The position numbers were made by a program, and so were the translations under genes. From Magnetococcales bacterium (GTDB lineage Bacteria > Pseudomonadota > Magnetococcia > Magnetococcales > Magnetaquicoccaceae), in contig JAANAU010000026.1 in the NCBI GenBank assembly GCA_011089965.1, positions 1-51,355 on the forward strand: DNA of 51,355 nucleotides, in the 5' to 3' direction. This document shows, in pieces, positions 37,204 through 46,900 of this stretch. The notes beneath the pieces were generated by a model, which was given only the letters and a program-made list of their open reading frames with translations, made no database searches and was not told the DNA's origin. The number at the start of each line of letters is the position of its first letter. Positions within the stretch are counted from its first letter, which is position 1.

Positions 37204-37560
37204 TCAGACCCCCTCGTCCTCCTCTTCTGTGTCTTCCTCGTCTTCTTCCTCTTCCAGATCTTCGGATTCGATACTGCCCACCGGGCGTGCCAGAAAATCA
37301 AAAATCTTGCGTTCGGCACCGAACCTTTTCTGATCGGCGTCGAACTCGTCCAGGGTCAGGTTCGGGTCAAAGGTGTAGCGCAAAGGTTCGTCTTCGGCAA
37401 TCTCCGGGTCGAGCAGGTAGATCTCGCACTCTTCCGGATACCAATCTTCCAGCTTGAAATGACGAGGCTCTTCCAGGCGGGTGAGAATCGGTGACTTGTT
37501 GCCAAATTCCAGGGTAACACTCTGGCCAGGCTTGATTTTTCCAACTTCGATACTTTCCAC
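37204..37560 (-). CDS. Small acidic protein of unknown function
   Basis: 118 residues from GTG 37560, which has GAGGAG at 37569-37574 with 8-nt spacing; an open frame further upstream lacks such a site. I do not recognise the family. The body contains EFGNKSPILTRLEEPRHF, DWYPEECEIYLLDPE and RYTFDPNLTLDEFDADQKRF. The last 20 residues are almost all Glu/Asp. No signal peptide or membrane helix. It is the first gene of the minus-strand run, 50 bp upstream of trpF. The acidic tail could bind cations or basic proteins; that is inference only. Confidence 0.7.
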   Translation of the reverse strand: MESIEVGKIKPGQSVTLEFGNKSPILTRLEEPRHFKLEDWYPEECEIYLLDPEIAEDEPLRYTFDPNLTLDEFDADQKRFGAERKIFDFLARPVGSIESEDLEEEEDEEDTEEEDEGV

Positions 37561-37568
37561 GGGGCGCA

Positions 37569-37574
37569 CTCCTC
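37569..37574 (-). promoter_or_regulatory. Ribosome binding site deciding the GTG start of the small acidic protein
   Basis: GAGGAG on the minus strand, 8 nt before GTG 37560. Confidence 0.6.
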
Positions 37575-37708
37575 GCAACTTTGGACCAACCCGACAGACC
37601 AAAACATCACAATAACCAAATCCCTGCCATGAAGCAATGCCCAGACGATTATGTTGAAAAAGTGACGCAAGCGGGTGTGGGAATGGGAGGCTTGCGCAAC
37701 GATTTTTA

Positions 37709-37738
37709 TTGCTGAAACGGATATATATGTGCTATCTT
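37709..37738 (+). promoter_or_regulatory. Candidate promoter for the RTX protein gene
   Basis: TTGCTG at 37709-37714 and TATCTT at 37733-37738, 18 nt apart, in an A/T-rich patch (ATATATATG) that contrasts with the surrounding GC-rich DNA. It lies about 50 bp before the start codon. Assigned by eye. Confidence 0.35.
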
Positions 37739-37777
37739 AATATCGGGTATCACGCAATTCTCTACTGGTTGATTTGC

Positions 37778-37783
37778 AGGAGG
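37778..37783 (+). promoter_or_regulatory. Ribosome binding site deciding the RTX gene start
   Basis: AGGAGG ends 5 nt before ATG 37789. This supports MATFNGTEGSD as the N-terminus instead of the upstream TTG at 37774. Confidence 0.75.
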
Positions 37784-37788
37784 TCCAG

Positions 37789-40700
37789 ATGGCGACATTT
37801 AATGGCACGGAAGGGAGTGACACACTGACCGGTGGTGTGGATAACGACACCTTCACAGGTGGGGAAGGGACCGACAACCTGTTTGGCGGGGAGGGGGATG
37901 ATACCTTTGCGTATTATTATAATACGGAGATCAACGGACTCTCCGAAGCACTGCATGGCGGGGCAGGCACGGATACGATCCAGCTCTGGAACTGGGGATA
38001 CTCCTATGATTTCTCCTCTGCGACTTTGAACAGTATCGAGGTTGTGGATCTGCAATACGGACATGTCACCTTGTCTCCCACACAAATCAACGCCATTGGG
38101 ACGTTTCAAGGCTCTTTGCAAACCAGTGACAACTTCATCTACCTCTCCACTTCTGGTGTGGTCGATTTCAGCCAGAAGGTCATGAACAGTGTGGAACGGA
38201 TCTATGGTTCTTCTGGCGATGATACGATCACGGGCACGGCCTATGCGGATGAGTTGCGCGGGGGATCTGGTCGCGATCAGTTGATCGGCGGTGATGAGAG
38301 CGATGTGCTGTTGGGCGAGGATGGCAATGATACGCTGACTGGTGGTGAAGGGAATGACACCCTGGAAGGAGGGGGTGGAACGGACATCATGTATGGCAGT
38401 ACCGGGGATGATCTGTTCGTTTATCATGAATCCAACGAGATCAATGGACTGGCGGAAACCGTCGATGGGGGAGATGGCACCGACACCATCCGTCTGGTGC
38501 AGTGGTCGGTCAACATGAACCTGACCGCAGCCACTCTGGTCGGCATTGAAATCGTGGATCTGACCTATGCCCATGTGGTTCTGTCTCCAACCCAGCTTGC
38601 CATGATCACCACCTTTGAAGGGTCGGCTACTCAGTCGGATAACTACATCTATCTGGGATCTGCCGGTACGGTCGATTTTTCCACCAAAACCCTGAACAGC
38701 ATTGAAAAAATCTATGGATCGTCCGGAAACGATACGATCACGGGTACGGCCAATGCGGATGTGATTCATGGACAAGCAGGCAGTGACACGATTTCCGGTG
38801 GAGAGGATGCCGACTCGTTGTTTGGTGTGGAGGGTGCAGACACCCTGAATGGCGGGGGTGGCAACGACATTCTGACCGGTGGAACCGGAACCGATACTTT
38901 GCGGGGTGGTGGAGATGATGATCTGTTTGCCTATTCCGATACAGGCGAAATCAATGGTCTGGCCGAAGTGATCGATGGCGGGGATGGATTGGACCAGATC
39001 CAGCTCAGTCAATGGGGAGTGTCGTTCAATCTGGCCTCGGCGGTCATGACCAGCATCGAATCAGTCGATCTGGTCAACTCCCATGTCACCCTGACCGCTG
39101 CCCAGATCGGCATGATCACGACCTTCCAGGGTTCGGCGGGCCAGGCGGATAATTATATTTACCTCAGTGGTGCCGGCACTGTGGATTTTTCCAGCAAAAG
39201 TCTGATCTCCATCGAGCGGATTTATGGCTCATCCGGCAGTGACACGATCACGGGTACGGACAATGCGGATGCGATTGTCGGACAGGCAGGCAGCGATGCC
39301 ATTACCGGGGGCGCGGATAATGATCAGCTCTGGGGCAATGAGGGGAACGATACATTAAACGGTGGCAGTGGCAATGATATCCTGCAAGGTGGGGTGGGGA
39401 CCGATATCTTGCGCGGGGGTCTGGATGACGACATTCTCCAGTATGCCGATACTGTCGAGATCAATGGCCTGGCTGAGGGGATCGATGGCGGGGATGGAAC
39501 GGATACCATTGCTTTTGTCAATCAGTGGGGCACGAACTTCAACTTTGCGGCGGCAACATTCACCAGCATTGAAACCCTTTCGTTGAATTATGCCCATGTC
39601 ACCCTGAATGCCACGCAGTTTGCCATGATCACCACCTTTGAGGGTTCTCCAACTCCAGGTGACAATTATCTCTATCTCAGCAGTGCCGGAACCATCAATC
39701 TCTCCACCAAGACCCTGACCAGCATCGAACGGATTTACGGTTCGACAGGAGACGATACCATCACCGGCACGGCCAATGCGGACGAACTCCATGGTCAGGC
39801 TGGACGGGATATCCTGAATGGAGGGGATGAGGGGGACTCTCTGTTTGGTGACGAAGGGAACGATACCCTGTCTGGCGAAAACGGCAGCGACACGTTGAAT
39901 GGCGGTATCGGGACCGATACGTTGCGGGGTGGTGCCGGAAATGATCAGTTCCATTTTGGTGAGAGCGCCGAAATCAATGGTCTGGCCGAGGTGATCGACG
40001 GCGGTGATGGTGCGGATACGATCCAACTCAGTCAATGGGGCGTGCAATTCAACTTATCCTCTGCCACCTTGACCAGTATCGAAACCCTGGCATTGAACTA
40101 TTCTCATGCCACATTGAGTGCAGCTCAATTTGGTGCTGTGGGTACTTTTCTGGGTTCTGCCACCAGTGACAATTATCTGTATCTGGGGGGATCCGGCAGC
40201 ATTGATCTTTCCACGCGCACCTTGACCAGCATCGAGCGGGTGTATGGGTCGAGCGGAGACGATACGATCACGGGCACGGCCAACGCGGACAATCTGTCCG
40301 GTCAGGCCGGGAATGACATCCTGACCGGTGGGGCGGGCAACGACACCTTGACCGGTGGGGCGGGAACCGACGCCTATCTGTTCCATCCCGGGGCGGGATC
40401 CGATACCATCGACAACAGCACCGAGGCCACGAGCGGGGAGACCAATGCGATCCGGTTCGGCAACACCATTGCCTGGACCAATCTCACGTTTTCGGACAGT
40501 GGCAATGATCTGCTGATCCATTATGGCACCAACGACCAGATCCGTCTGTTGGGCTGGAACAACGCTTGGGATGTCAATGCCCGCAATATCCATCTGGAGA
40601 TCAGCGGTGTCAGCAAGACCATTGAGGAGTTGCGCAATCCCAACGGTCCTGCCGTGACCCTGGAAGGTCCGTCCACGATTCAGGAAGGCAACAGCGGATC

Positions 40701-42240
40701 GAGTGAAGCCACCTACACTGTGCGGCTCTCTTCGGCCTTGAGCAGTGCGGCAACCGTGCAGTATGCCACCTCCAACGGCACCGGAGTGGCGGGCAACGAC
40801 TATACGGCCACGAACGGCACCTTGAACATTCCGGCAGGCCAAACGAGTGTCACCTTTACCGTACCGGTCACGGGTGACACCACCATTGAGCCGAACGAAA
40901 CCTTTACCGTCACGCTTTCCAATCCCAGCGGTGTGAGTCTTGGGACAACGGTGGCAATCACGACCACGATCACCAATGACGACTCGGCCAACAGCGGGAA
41001 TACGATATTCAAAGATACCAGTTACACATTGGCGGGCAATGAGATCAACTTGACTTTGACCGGCAGCGCCCCCATCCATGGGACCGGCAATTCCCTCAAC
41101 AACGTCATCACGGGCAACAGTGCGGCCAATACCCTGACGGGTGAAGGCGGGGCGGATCGGCTGCTGGGTGGATCTGGCAATGATCATCTCTATGGTGGCG
41201 ATGGCGATGACTATCTGAACGGAGGGTCCGGATCAGACCGGATGTTTGGCGGAGCTGGCAATGATACCTATGTGGTGACCTATTCCGGGGATGTGGTCAC
41301 CGAGGAGAGTGGTTCCGGAACGGATCTGGTGGAGAGTTCGATCTCCCTGACCCTTGGCACCAGTGTAGAGAATCTGACCCTGACCGGGACGGCTGCGATC
41401 AATGGCATGGGCAACGGTTCTGACAACATCATGATCGGCAATGCCAGCGACAACACCCTGAACGGCATGGGTGGCAATGACATCCTGCGAGGTGAAGCCG
41501 GTAATGACATTCTGATCGGGAGTACCGGCGATGACACCCTGGAGGGTGGTTCCGGGGCGGATCGGATGATCGGGGGAAGTGGCAACGATACGTATGCAGT
41601 CTCCAACTCCGGGGATAGGGTGGTGGAAGATGCGAGTGCCGGAAACGATCTGGTGCGCAGTTCGGTCAGCCATACCCTGGCGGCCAATGTCGAAAACCTG
41701 ACTTTGACCGGAACCAGTGCGATCAATGCCACCGGGAACAGCCTGGGCAACACCTTGATTGGCAATAGTGCGGCCAACAAACTTTATGGTTATTCCGGTA
41801 ATGACACGTTGAAGGGTGGTTCCGGTCATGACACCCTGTCAGGTGGTACGGGAGCGGATGTATTGGTTGGCGGCAAGGGTGAGGATGTCGTGACGGGTGG
41901 CGATGGTGCGGATCAATTCAAGTTTTTCTATTCATCCGAAGGGGGAGATACCATCACCGATTTCCAGATCACCCAGGGGGATCAACTGCTTTTTGTCAGT
42001 CGGAATTTCGGCAATCTGGCGCCTGGCAAGCTGGATGAGAGTCGTTTGGCCTTCAACAGCACCGGTCGGGCGAGCAACACCACGCAACGGTTTGTTTTCA
42101 ATACGGCAACTGGCATGCTGAAATATGATGCGGACGGGAGTGGTTCCGAGGCCTCCTCTGTGGTCATCGCCACCCTGAACAACACGACCGGATTGACCTC
42201 GACACAGCTGCTCAACCAGTTTGCGATAGTTGCCAGCTAA
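37789..42240 (+). CDS. RTX (hemolysin-type calcium-binding) repeat protein with Calx-beta domain
   Basis: 1483 residues, acidic, with no N-terminal signal peptide; starts MATFNGTEGSDTLTGG. GGxGxDxLxG calcium-binding nonapeptides recur throughout. The first 860 residues hold five modules of about 170 residues, each an RTX block plus a roughly 100-residue segment (INGLAEVIDGGDGTDTI, SQWGVSFNL, TSIERIYGSSGDDTITGTA). Then a haemolysin-related linker (IRFGNTIAWTNLTFSDSGN), a Calx-beta domain near 955-1065 (EGNSGSSEATYTVRLS, NDYTATNGTL, NETFTVTLSNP), and a second RTX region with SVENLTLTG repeats. The C-terminus (DGADQFKF, GGDTITDF, a long beta tail) resembles type I secretion targets. Inferred: exported by a type I system not in the window. 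No protease or lipase motif seen, so it may be structural, S-layer-like or adhesive. Confidence 0.9.
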   Translation: MATFNGTEGSDTLTGGVDNDTFTGGEGTDNLFGGEGDDTFAYYYNTEINGLSEALHGGAGTDTIQLWNWGYSYDFSSATLNSIEVVDLQYGHVTLSPTQINAIGTFQGSLQTSDNFIYLSTSGVVDFSQKVMNSVERIYGSSGDDTITGTAYADELRGGSGRDQLIGGDESDVLLGEDGNDTLTGGEGNDTLEGGGGTDIMYGSTGDDLFVYHESNEINGLAETVDGGDGTDTIRLVQWSVNMNLTAATLVGIEIVDLTYAHVVLSPTQLAMITTFEGSATQSDNYIYLGSAGTVDFSTKTLNSIEKIYGSSGNDTITGTANADVIHGQAGSDTISGGEDADSLFGVEGADTLNGGGGNDILTGGTGTDTLRGGGDDDLFAYSDTGEINGLAEVIDGGDGLDQIQLSQWGVSFNLASAVMTSIESVDLVNSHVTLTAAQIGMITTFQGSAGQADNYIYLSGAGTVDFSSKSLISIERIYGSSGSDTITGTDNADAIVGQAGSDAITGGADNDQLWGNEGNDTLNGGSGNDILQGGVGTDILRGGLDDDILQYADTVEINGLAEGIDGGDGTDTIAFVNQWGTNFNFAAATFTSIETLSLNYAHVTLNATQFAMITTFEGSPTPGDNYLYLSSAGTINLSTKTLTSIERIYGSTGDDTITGTANADELHGQAGRDILNGGDEGDSLFGDEGNDTLSGENGSDTLNGGIGTDTLRGGAGNDQFHFGESAEINGLAEVIDGGDGADTIQLSQWGVQFNLSSATLTSIETLALNYSHATLSAAQFGAVGTFLGSATSDNYLYLGGSGSIDLSTRTLTSIERVYGSSGDDTITGTANADNLSGQAGNDILTGGAGNDTLTGGAGTDAYLFHPGAGSDTIDNSTEATSGETNAIRFGNTIAWTNLTFSDSGNDLLIHYGTNDQIRLLGWNNAWDVNARNIHLEISGVSKTIEELRNPNGPAVTLEGPSTIQEGNSGSSEATYTVRLSSALSSAATVQYATSNGTGVAGNDYTATNGTLNIPAGQTSVTFTVPVTGDTTIEPNETFTVTLSNPSGVSLGTTVAITTTITNDDSANSGNTIFKDTSYTLAGNEINLTLTGSAPIHGTGNSLNNVITGNSAANTLTGEGGADRLLGGSGNDHLYGGDGDDYLNGGSGSDRMFGGAGNDTYVVTYSGDVVTEESGSGTDLVESSISLTLGTSVENLTLTGTAAINGMGNGSDNIMIGNASDNTLNGMGGNDILRGEAGNDILIGSTGDDTLEGGSGADRMIGGSGNDTYAVSNSGDRVVEDASAGNDLVRSSVSHTLAANVENLTLTGTSAINATGNSLGNTLIGNSAANKLYGYSGNDTLKGGSGHDTLSGGTGADVLVGGKGEDVVTGGDGADQFKFFYSSEGGDTITDFQITQGDQLLFVSRNFGNLAPGKLDESRLAFNSTGRASNTTQRFVFNTATGMLKYDADGSGSEASSVVIATLNNTTGLTSTQLLNQFAIVAS
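37927..40380 (+). repeat. Five tandem 510-bp modules within the RTX gene
   Basis: Module starts (the Glu-Ile-Asn-Gly codons) fall at 37927, 38437, 38947, 39457 and 39970, giving spacings of 510, 510, 510 and 513 bp. Copies are clearly homologous in protein but diverged in DNA, so the array is older than the near-identical repeats at 50288. Confidence 0.85.
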
Positions 42241-42271
42241 CAGTTTTCATTGGCCAGGAGTGGGGTATAAA

Positions 42272-42304
42272 AAAACGGGAGCAAGGATTGCCTGCCCCCG
42301 TTTT
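42272..42304. terminator. Bidirectional rho-independent terminator between RTX and amidase genes
   Basis: A hairpin pairs AAAACGGG-GCA (42272-42283) with TGC-CCCGTTTT (42293-42304), with one internal mismatch. It is flanked by an A run on one side and T run on the other, so it can act on both convergent genes. It begins 32 nt after the RTX stop and ends 40 nt before the amidase stop. Confidence 0.8.
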
Positions 42305-42344
42305 CTGGCCGTATGCACCAGAGATGCTGCTGTTTTCTTGCAGA

Positions 42345-43433
42345 TCAGGCCAGCCCGGTTTGAGCGGCAAAGTTCTTGGCACCGGTGGTGAGGGCTTTGG
42401 CCAGGGATGCCTGATGGGAGCCTTTGCGCAACAGGTTCTCTTCCTGGCGGTTGCTCAAAAAGGCCATCTCCACCAGGACCGAAGGGATCTCCTGGGTCTT
42501 GAGAACAGCAAAGCGGGCCTGCTTGATCGATTTGAAATGGAGCGAAAGGCTGGGCGTGCTGGCAATGGCTGAGAGCAGGGTGTTGCCGAGCATCAGAGAA
42601 CGACGATTGGCCGGTACTGCATTGGGACGACCCCGTTCGGACAGACAATAGACCGAGGCCCCACGGGCTGAAGGGATGTGGAAGGCATCGGCATGCAGGC
42701 TCATGAACAGATCGGCCTGGTGGTTGCGGGCAACGGCGCACCGTTTGCTCAGGCCAAGAAAACGATCATCGTTGCGGGTGAGGATTGCCTTGTATCCCGG
42801 GGTGGCATTGATCTCCCGCGCCACCCGTTTGGCAACGGCCAGTGCAACATCTTTCTCCTTGACGCCACCAGCACCGATGGCACCCGGATCGATCCCGCCA
42901 TGACCAGGATCAATGACGATGACGATCTCCCGTTTGTTTCCCTTGCGGGCTGAAATGGGTTTGGCCTTGTTGATCGGTTCGATCTCTTCGGTTTTGTTGC
43001 TGGCATCATCATTTTCTTCGTCGGACATGAATTCGACGACCAGACGTGGACGCCCTCCTTCTTTATCCTTGAGAATAAAGGCACGGGAGCGGGCGTCATC
43101 ATTCAGTTCAAAGATGGCGCGGGTGGTGCCGTTTTTGAGTTCATCGGTCCGCACCTTGCGCACAATCGGATCGGAAAATCCCAACAGATTCAAATCTGCG
43201 GAAAACTCGGTGTCCAGCAGATCCAGAACCACCCGTTCCGGATTTTTCAAAGCGGTCAGGGTATGACGGATCTCCTGATTGAGGGCAAAGATGATCCGGG
43301 TGCGGTTGGGCGTTGTGGAGAAGCGCACGTCGGTGATCCGTGGTTTCATGGCCGCATGCACCAGAGATGCTGGCAACAGCAGTCCACCCACAGTCAAAGC
43401 CATCGCTTTCAAAACAGAACGCCGTTCCAACAT
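42345..43433 (-). CDS. amiC: N-acetylmuramoyl-L-alanine amidase, AMIN + amidase_3 (AmiC-like)
   Basis: 362 residues from ATG 43433 (GAGGAGG at 9 nt). The N-terminus MLERRSVLKAMALTVGG is a twin-arginine (Tat) signal, as in E. coli AmiC. AMIN domain near 35-140 (ITDVRFSTTPNRTRIIFAL) targets the septum or envelope. After a charged linker the zinc amidase domain follows: IVIDPGHGGIDPGA (His and following Glu in KEKDVAL), MSLHADAFHI and VLVEMAFLSNRQEENLL with the catalytic Glu. It cleaves the amide bond between N-acetylmuramic acid and L-alanine during cell separation. It stands alone and is divergent from the 3' giant gene. Confidence 0.94.
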   Translation of the reverse strand: MLERRSVLKAMALTVGGLLLPASLVHAAMKPRITDVRFSTTPNRTRIIFALNQEIRHTLTALKNPERVVLDLLDTEFSADLNLLGFSDPIVRKVRTDELKNGTTRAIFELNDDARSRAFILKDKEGGRPRLVVEFMSDEENDDASNKTEEIEPINKAKPISARKGNKREIVIVIDPGHGGIDPGAIGAGGVKEKDVALAVAKRVAREINATPGYKAILTRNDDRFLGLSKRCAVARNHQADLFMSLHADAFHIPSARGASVYCLSERGRPNAVPANRRSLMLGNTLLSAIASTPSLSLHFKSIKQARFAVLKTQEIPSVLVEMAFLSNRQEENLLRKGSHQASLAKALTTGAKNFAAQTGLA

Positions 43434-43954
43434 GATTCGATGCCTCCTCAAGCAGGTTGCGGGAATCGGGTTGTGTATGGGTCAACCGTCATCCCGCATT
43501 TGTTCTAGTTGTGACCTTTTGTTGAGATCCACTCTTTAAAGCGCATTCTTTCAAAGTATTCACCCAAATATGAACGGCTGTTTGCCATTTGTGTCTTCGG
43601 GTTGCGGGAACATTTAGCAAGCCGTGTGCCGTATTGCGATCTCTTCGGATCTGCAAAAAAAGCCATGGAATAACAATGTCGAGAAAGTCAGTTGCACCGC
43701 TCTGGTCACTTCGGTTGGCTCTTGAGTTGAGGATGGCAGGAGCTGGTCATGGTGGATTCCTGACGCGCTTGACCGGTGATTGGCGCTTTGGAGATCAACA
43801 GCTTGATTTCATTATTTTTGAAAGGGTTGTCTGGCATGGTCCTGGTCAGGAAACTCTGGTCATGGGTTGTTGAATGTGATAGAATTATCCTGTCCATAGG
43901 TAGAGAATCGTTCGTGGTCGCTCTCACCCCGTACCGCTTGTCAAGGATTCCGGC
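43434..43954. other. 521-bp divergent intergenic region with no credible gene
   Basis: Between the amidase gene and the giant cadherin gene. Base composition is more A/T-rich than the neighbours, especially near 43520-43680 and 43800-43900. Small ORFs on both strands (for example 43589-43873 plus and 43706-43969 minus) show no recognisable domains and no good Shine-Dalgarno. A TAGAAT near 43880 could be a -10 for the giant gene but lacks a good -35. The length suits a regulatory region for two divergent envelope genes. Confidence 0.5.
43443..43449 (-). promoter_or_regulatory. Ribosome binding site deciding the amidase start
   Basis: GAGGAGG on the minus strand, 9 nt before ATG 43433, placing the start just ahead of the twin-arginine motif. 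Confidence 0.65.
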
Positions 43955-46900
43955 ATGTCTGACAGCCAATCCCCCACCCGTGCGTTGTCTGTGACACCTG
44001 ATTTTCTGATTGCTCCAGAGGAGCTGGCAGAGCTTTTATCCGCCATGGGTACGGGTCAGGGATTGGAGGAGACCTTTGCCCGTCTGTTGACCCTGCACCA
44101 TGCCAAGGCTATGGAGTTTGGAGCCTTGACCGTACATCTGCAACATGCCGACAGTCGTTTTCGTACGGTGCTGTTGCAGGAGTTGAGCAGCGGTGACCCG
44201 CCCTGGGAAGGGTATGAAAATGCCGTGCGGGCCTTCTGGCACGAAATCCGTTTGGCCCTGGCCCCGCGCCAACCCCCGACTGAGGTGAATCGTTTGTTGG
44301 CTGCTTTGGCCGGAGATCAAGAGGCGGTCGATCTGGATCAACTGTTGACCAAAATCAGCCGGGTGGAGCAGGAAAAAAGCGGTCTGGCCAAACAGATGGT
44401 GGGCAACTCCTTGTTGCATGCCTTGGCTGGCGGCAGTGATGGAGATGCGGCCCTGAAGGATGCGCGGGCAGCTGCCCTGGCTGTGGATGACATGTGGCAA
44501 ACCCTGCATGCTGCCGATACTGGGCAGAGCCGTTTTCTGGAACTCTTTTCCCAGGGCGTGGCAGCAGGAGAATCCCTGGAGACGTTGTTCAGCGGTCTGA
44601 TCGCATCCGATCACCCTGATCCCAACGGTGTTGACTCGTTTCAACGTTCCTTGCTGGAAAATCTGGAGCAGGGGAGCAGGCCGGATGGAGCGATTCAACA
44701 GGCAACAGAGGTGGCTCGCACCTCTATTGCCCGATCAGCGGAGTTGCAAGGACCGTTGTCACCCACCATGGCGCTGTTGGCAGCCTTGTCCAGCGGCGAG
44801 AAACTCCAGAACGCCTTGTCTCTGGCTGCCGGAGGTCTGGAAGGAGGAGAGGGGAGTTTCGCGGAAACACTGGTTCAATCTCTGGCAGAGGGGCATGATC
44901 TGACCACGGCCCAGGCCAATGCCACCCAGGCCGTGGCAGCAGCGCGCGAGGCGGCCCATGCGACCAATACGGGAATGGCTTCGCCTGTTGGGGCGTTGTT
45001 GACGGCCATGGCCAGTGGCGGACCGTTGGATCAGGCAGGAGGAGCAGCCTTGCTCTCAGGAAATGGGGCGGCATTGTTTCAACAGGTGTTGTTGGAGATG
45101 ATCCAGGCCGGCAACACGCCATTGCAGGCATTGCAGGGGGCAGTCGAGGCTCCCCGGGCCGTGGCTGCTTTGGGAGGTACTCTGCAGCAGCCGATCACCT
45201 CCGAAGAGGCCCGCTTGATGGTGGCCATGGCCAGCGGTCAGAATCTGGAACAGGCCATGGCCAACCTGCCCGCAGTGCGCGCCTTCTCCGAAACCTTGAC
45301 CGAAACGTTACAGAACGGCGGTTCATTCAGTCAGGCCATGAACGAGGCCAAAGCCGTGGCTGAAGCCATTGCACACAATCTGGCCACACTTCAGAGCAAC
45401 CAGGTGGATCAAACCCTGGTGGCCCTGGCAACCGGTCATGGGGTGGATCGGATCAGCGACATTGCCACGGTCATCGCCCTGGCCAATCAGGAGGCCAGAC
45501 AGACCACAGAGACCATCCGTGCCACGGAGACCAATTCGGATCGAACCAATCCCGTTCCGCCGGTGCAGAATCCGGTGGCCGATGCCAGGCCCGCAGAGAC
45601 CACCCCGACCACCCCGATCACACCGCTGCCTCCTGTGGTGACGCCGCCGGCGTCAGAATCTCCAACCCCTCAGCCGATCCCGGTGCCTGTGCCGGTCTCT
45701 CAGGTGGAGAGTGCCCCGCGTCCCGATAATGTGGTGATTGTGGTCAATGCTCCCCCGACCGATCTGCTGCTGTCCAACCGGGTGGTTGCGGAAAATCAGG
45801 CAGGTGCGTTGATTGGCCGGTTTACCGTGATTGATCCGGATACGGCTGCCGGTGCCACGCTTGCTTTGCTGGACGACCCTTCGGGTCTGTTTGAAATCGA
45901 TGAAATGACTTTGCGTTTGAAATCTGGTCAGTCATTGGATTATGAGGCCAACAGTTTTTATCCCTTGCGGGTGCAGGTGACCGATGGTGCGGGTGCCTCC
46001 CTTCAGAAGCAGTTCACTGTGGGGGTGGTGGATATCAATGAATCCCCTGCTGCTGTAGCTCTGTCCAGCCGTACGATTCCGGAAAACAGTACCGGAGTTA
46101 CGGTTGGGCAGCTTTCGGCCCAGGATCCGGATCAGGGGGATACGCTCACCTGGTCACTGGTGGCGGATGGTGCCGGACGGTTTGAGATCGTTGCGGGCAA
46201 TTTACGGTTAAAGAATGATGTGGTCTGTGATTTTGAGCAGAATCCGGTACAGCGCGTGACCGTACGGGCAACGGATCGGGCAGGTGCATATGTGGAGGAG
46301 TTGCTGACCATCACCGTGTTGGATCTGAACGAACCACCCGATAATCTGACCCTGTCGTCAGCGGAAGTGCGGGAGAATCGGGTGGCTGCCACCATCGGCA
46401 CGCTGCGGGTTGTGGATCCGGATCTGGGGGACAGGATCACATTGACTCTGGTCGCAGACCCCAGTGGGTTGTTCGTCCTGGAAGGGAACACTTTGCAACT
46501 CGGTGCAGGCAAGGCTGCGGATTTCGAGTCCGGAACCAGCCATGAAGTGCGGATCCGGGCCACGGATTCCGGGCAGTCCAGTATGGAAAGGAGCTTTACC
46601 ATTGCGGTGCTGGATGTGAATGAAGCCCCGCAAGAGATCTCCCTGTCGGGTCGGTGGATTGCGGAGCGAACCTTGGGGGCTGTGGTCGGGTCATTGTCGG
46701 CATTGGATCCGGATCGTGGGGATGCGGTCTCATGGCGTTTGGTGAATGATGATTCAGGTTTGTTTGAAATTAATGGTTCAACACTGAAACTGTTGGCAAC
46801 CGCTTCGGTTGATGCAGCCTTGGCCGAATCCTTAACGGTGCGGGTACAGGCCACGGATCGGGCGGGTTTGAGTCTGGAGCAGACGTTTACCCTGATGGTG

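Noticed and set aside
37762-39012. Long minus-strand open frames opposite the RTX gene (also 40054-41187)
   Set aside because: They arise from the repetitive GC-rich RTX codons read backwards; no ribosome site or recognisable domain.
37789-42240. RTX cytotoxin (HlyA-like)
   Set aside because: No pore-forming hydrophobic domain, no acylation region and no adjacent activating acyltransferase or exporter genes.
43589-43969. Two small ORFs in the amidase/giant-gene intergenic region
   Set aside because: No Shine-Dalgarno, no recognisable motifs, and they overlap each other on opposite strands.
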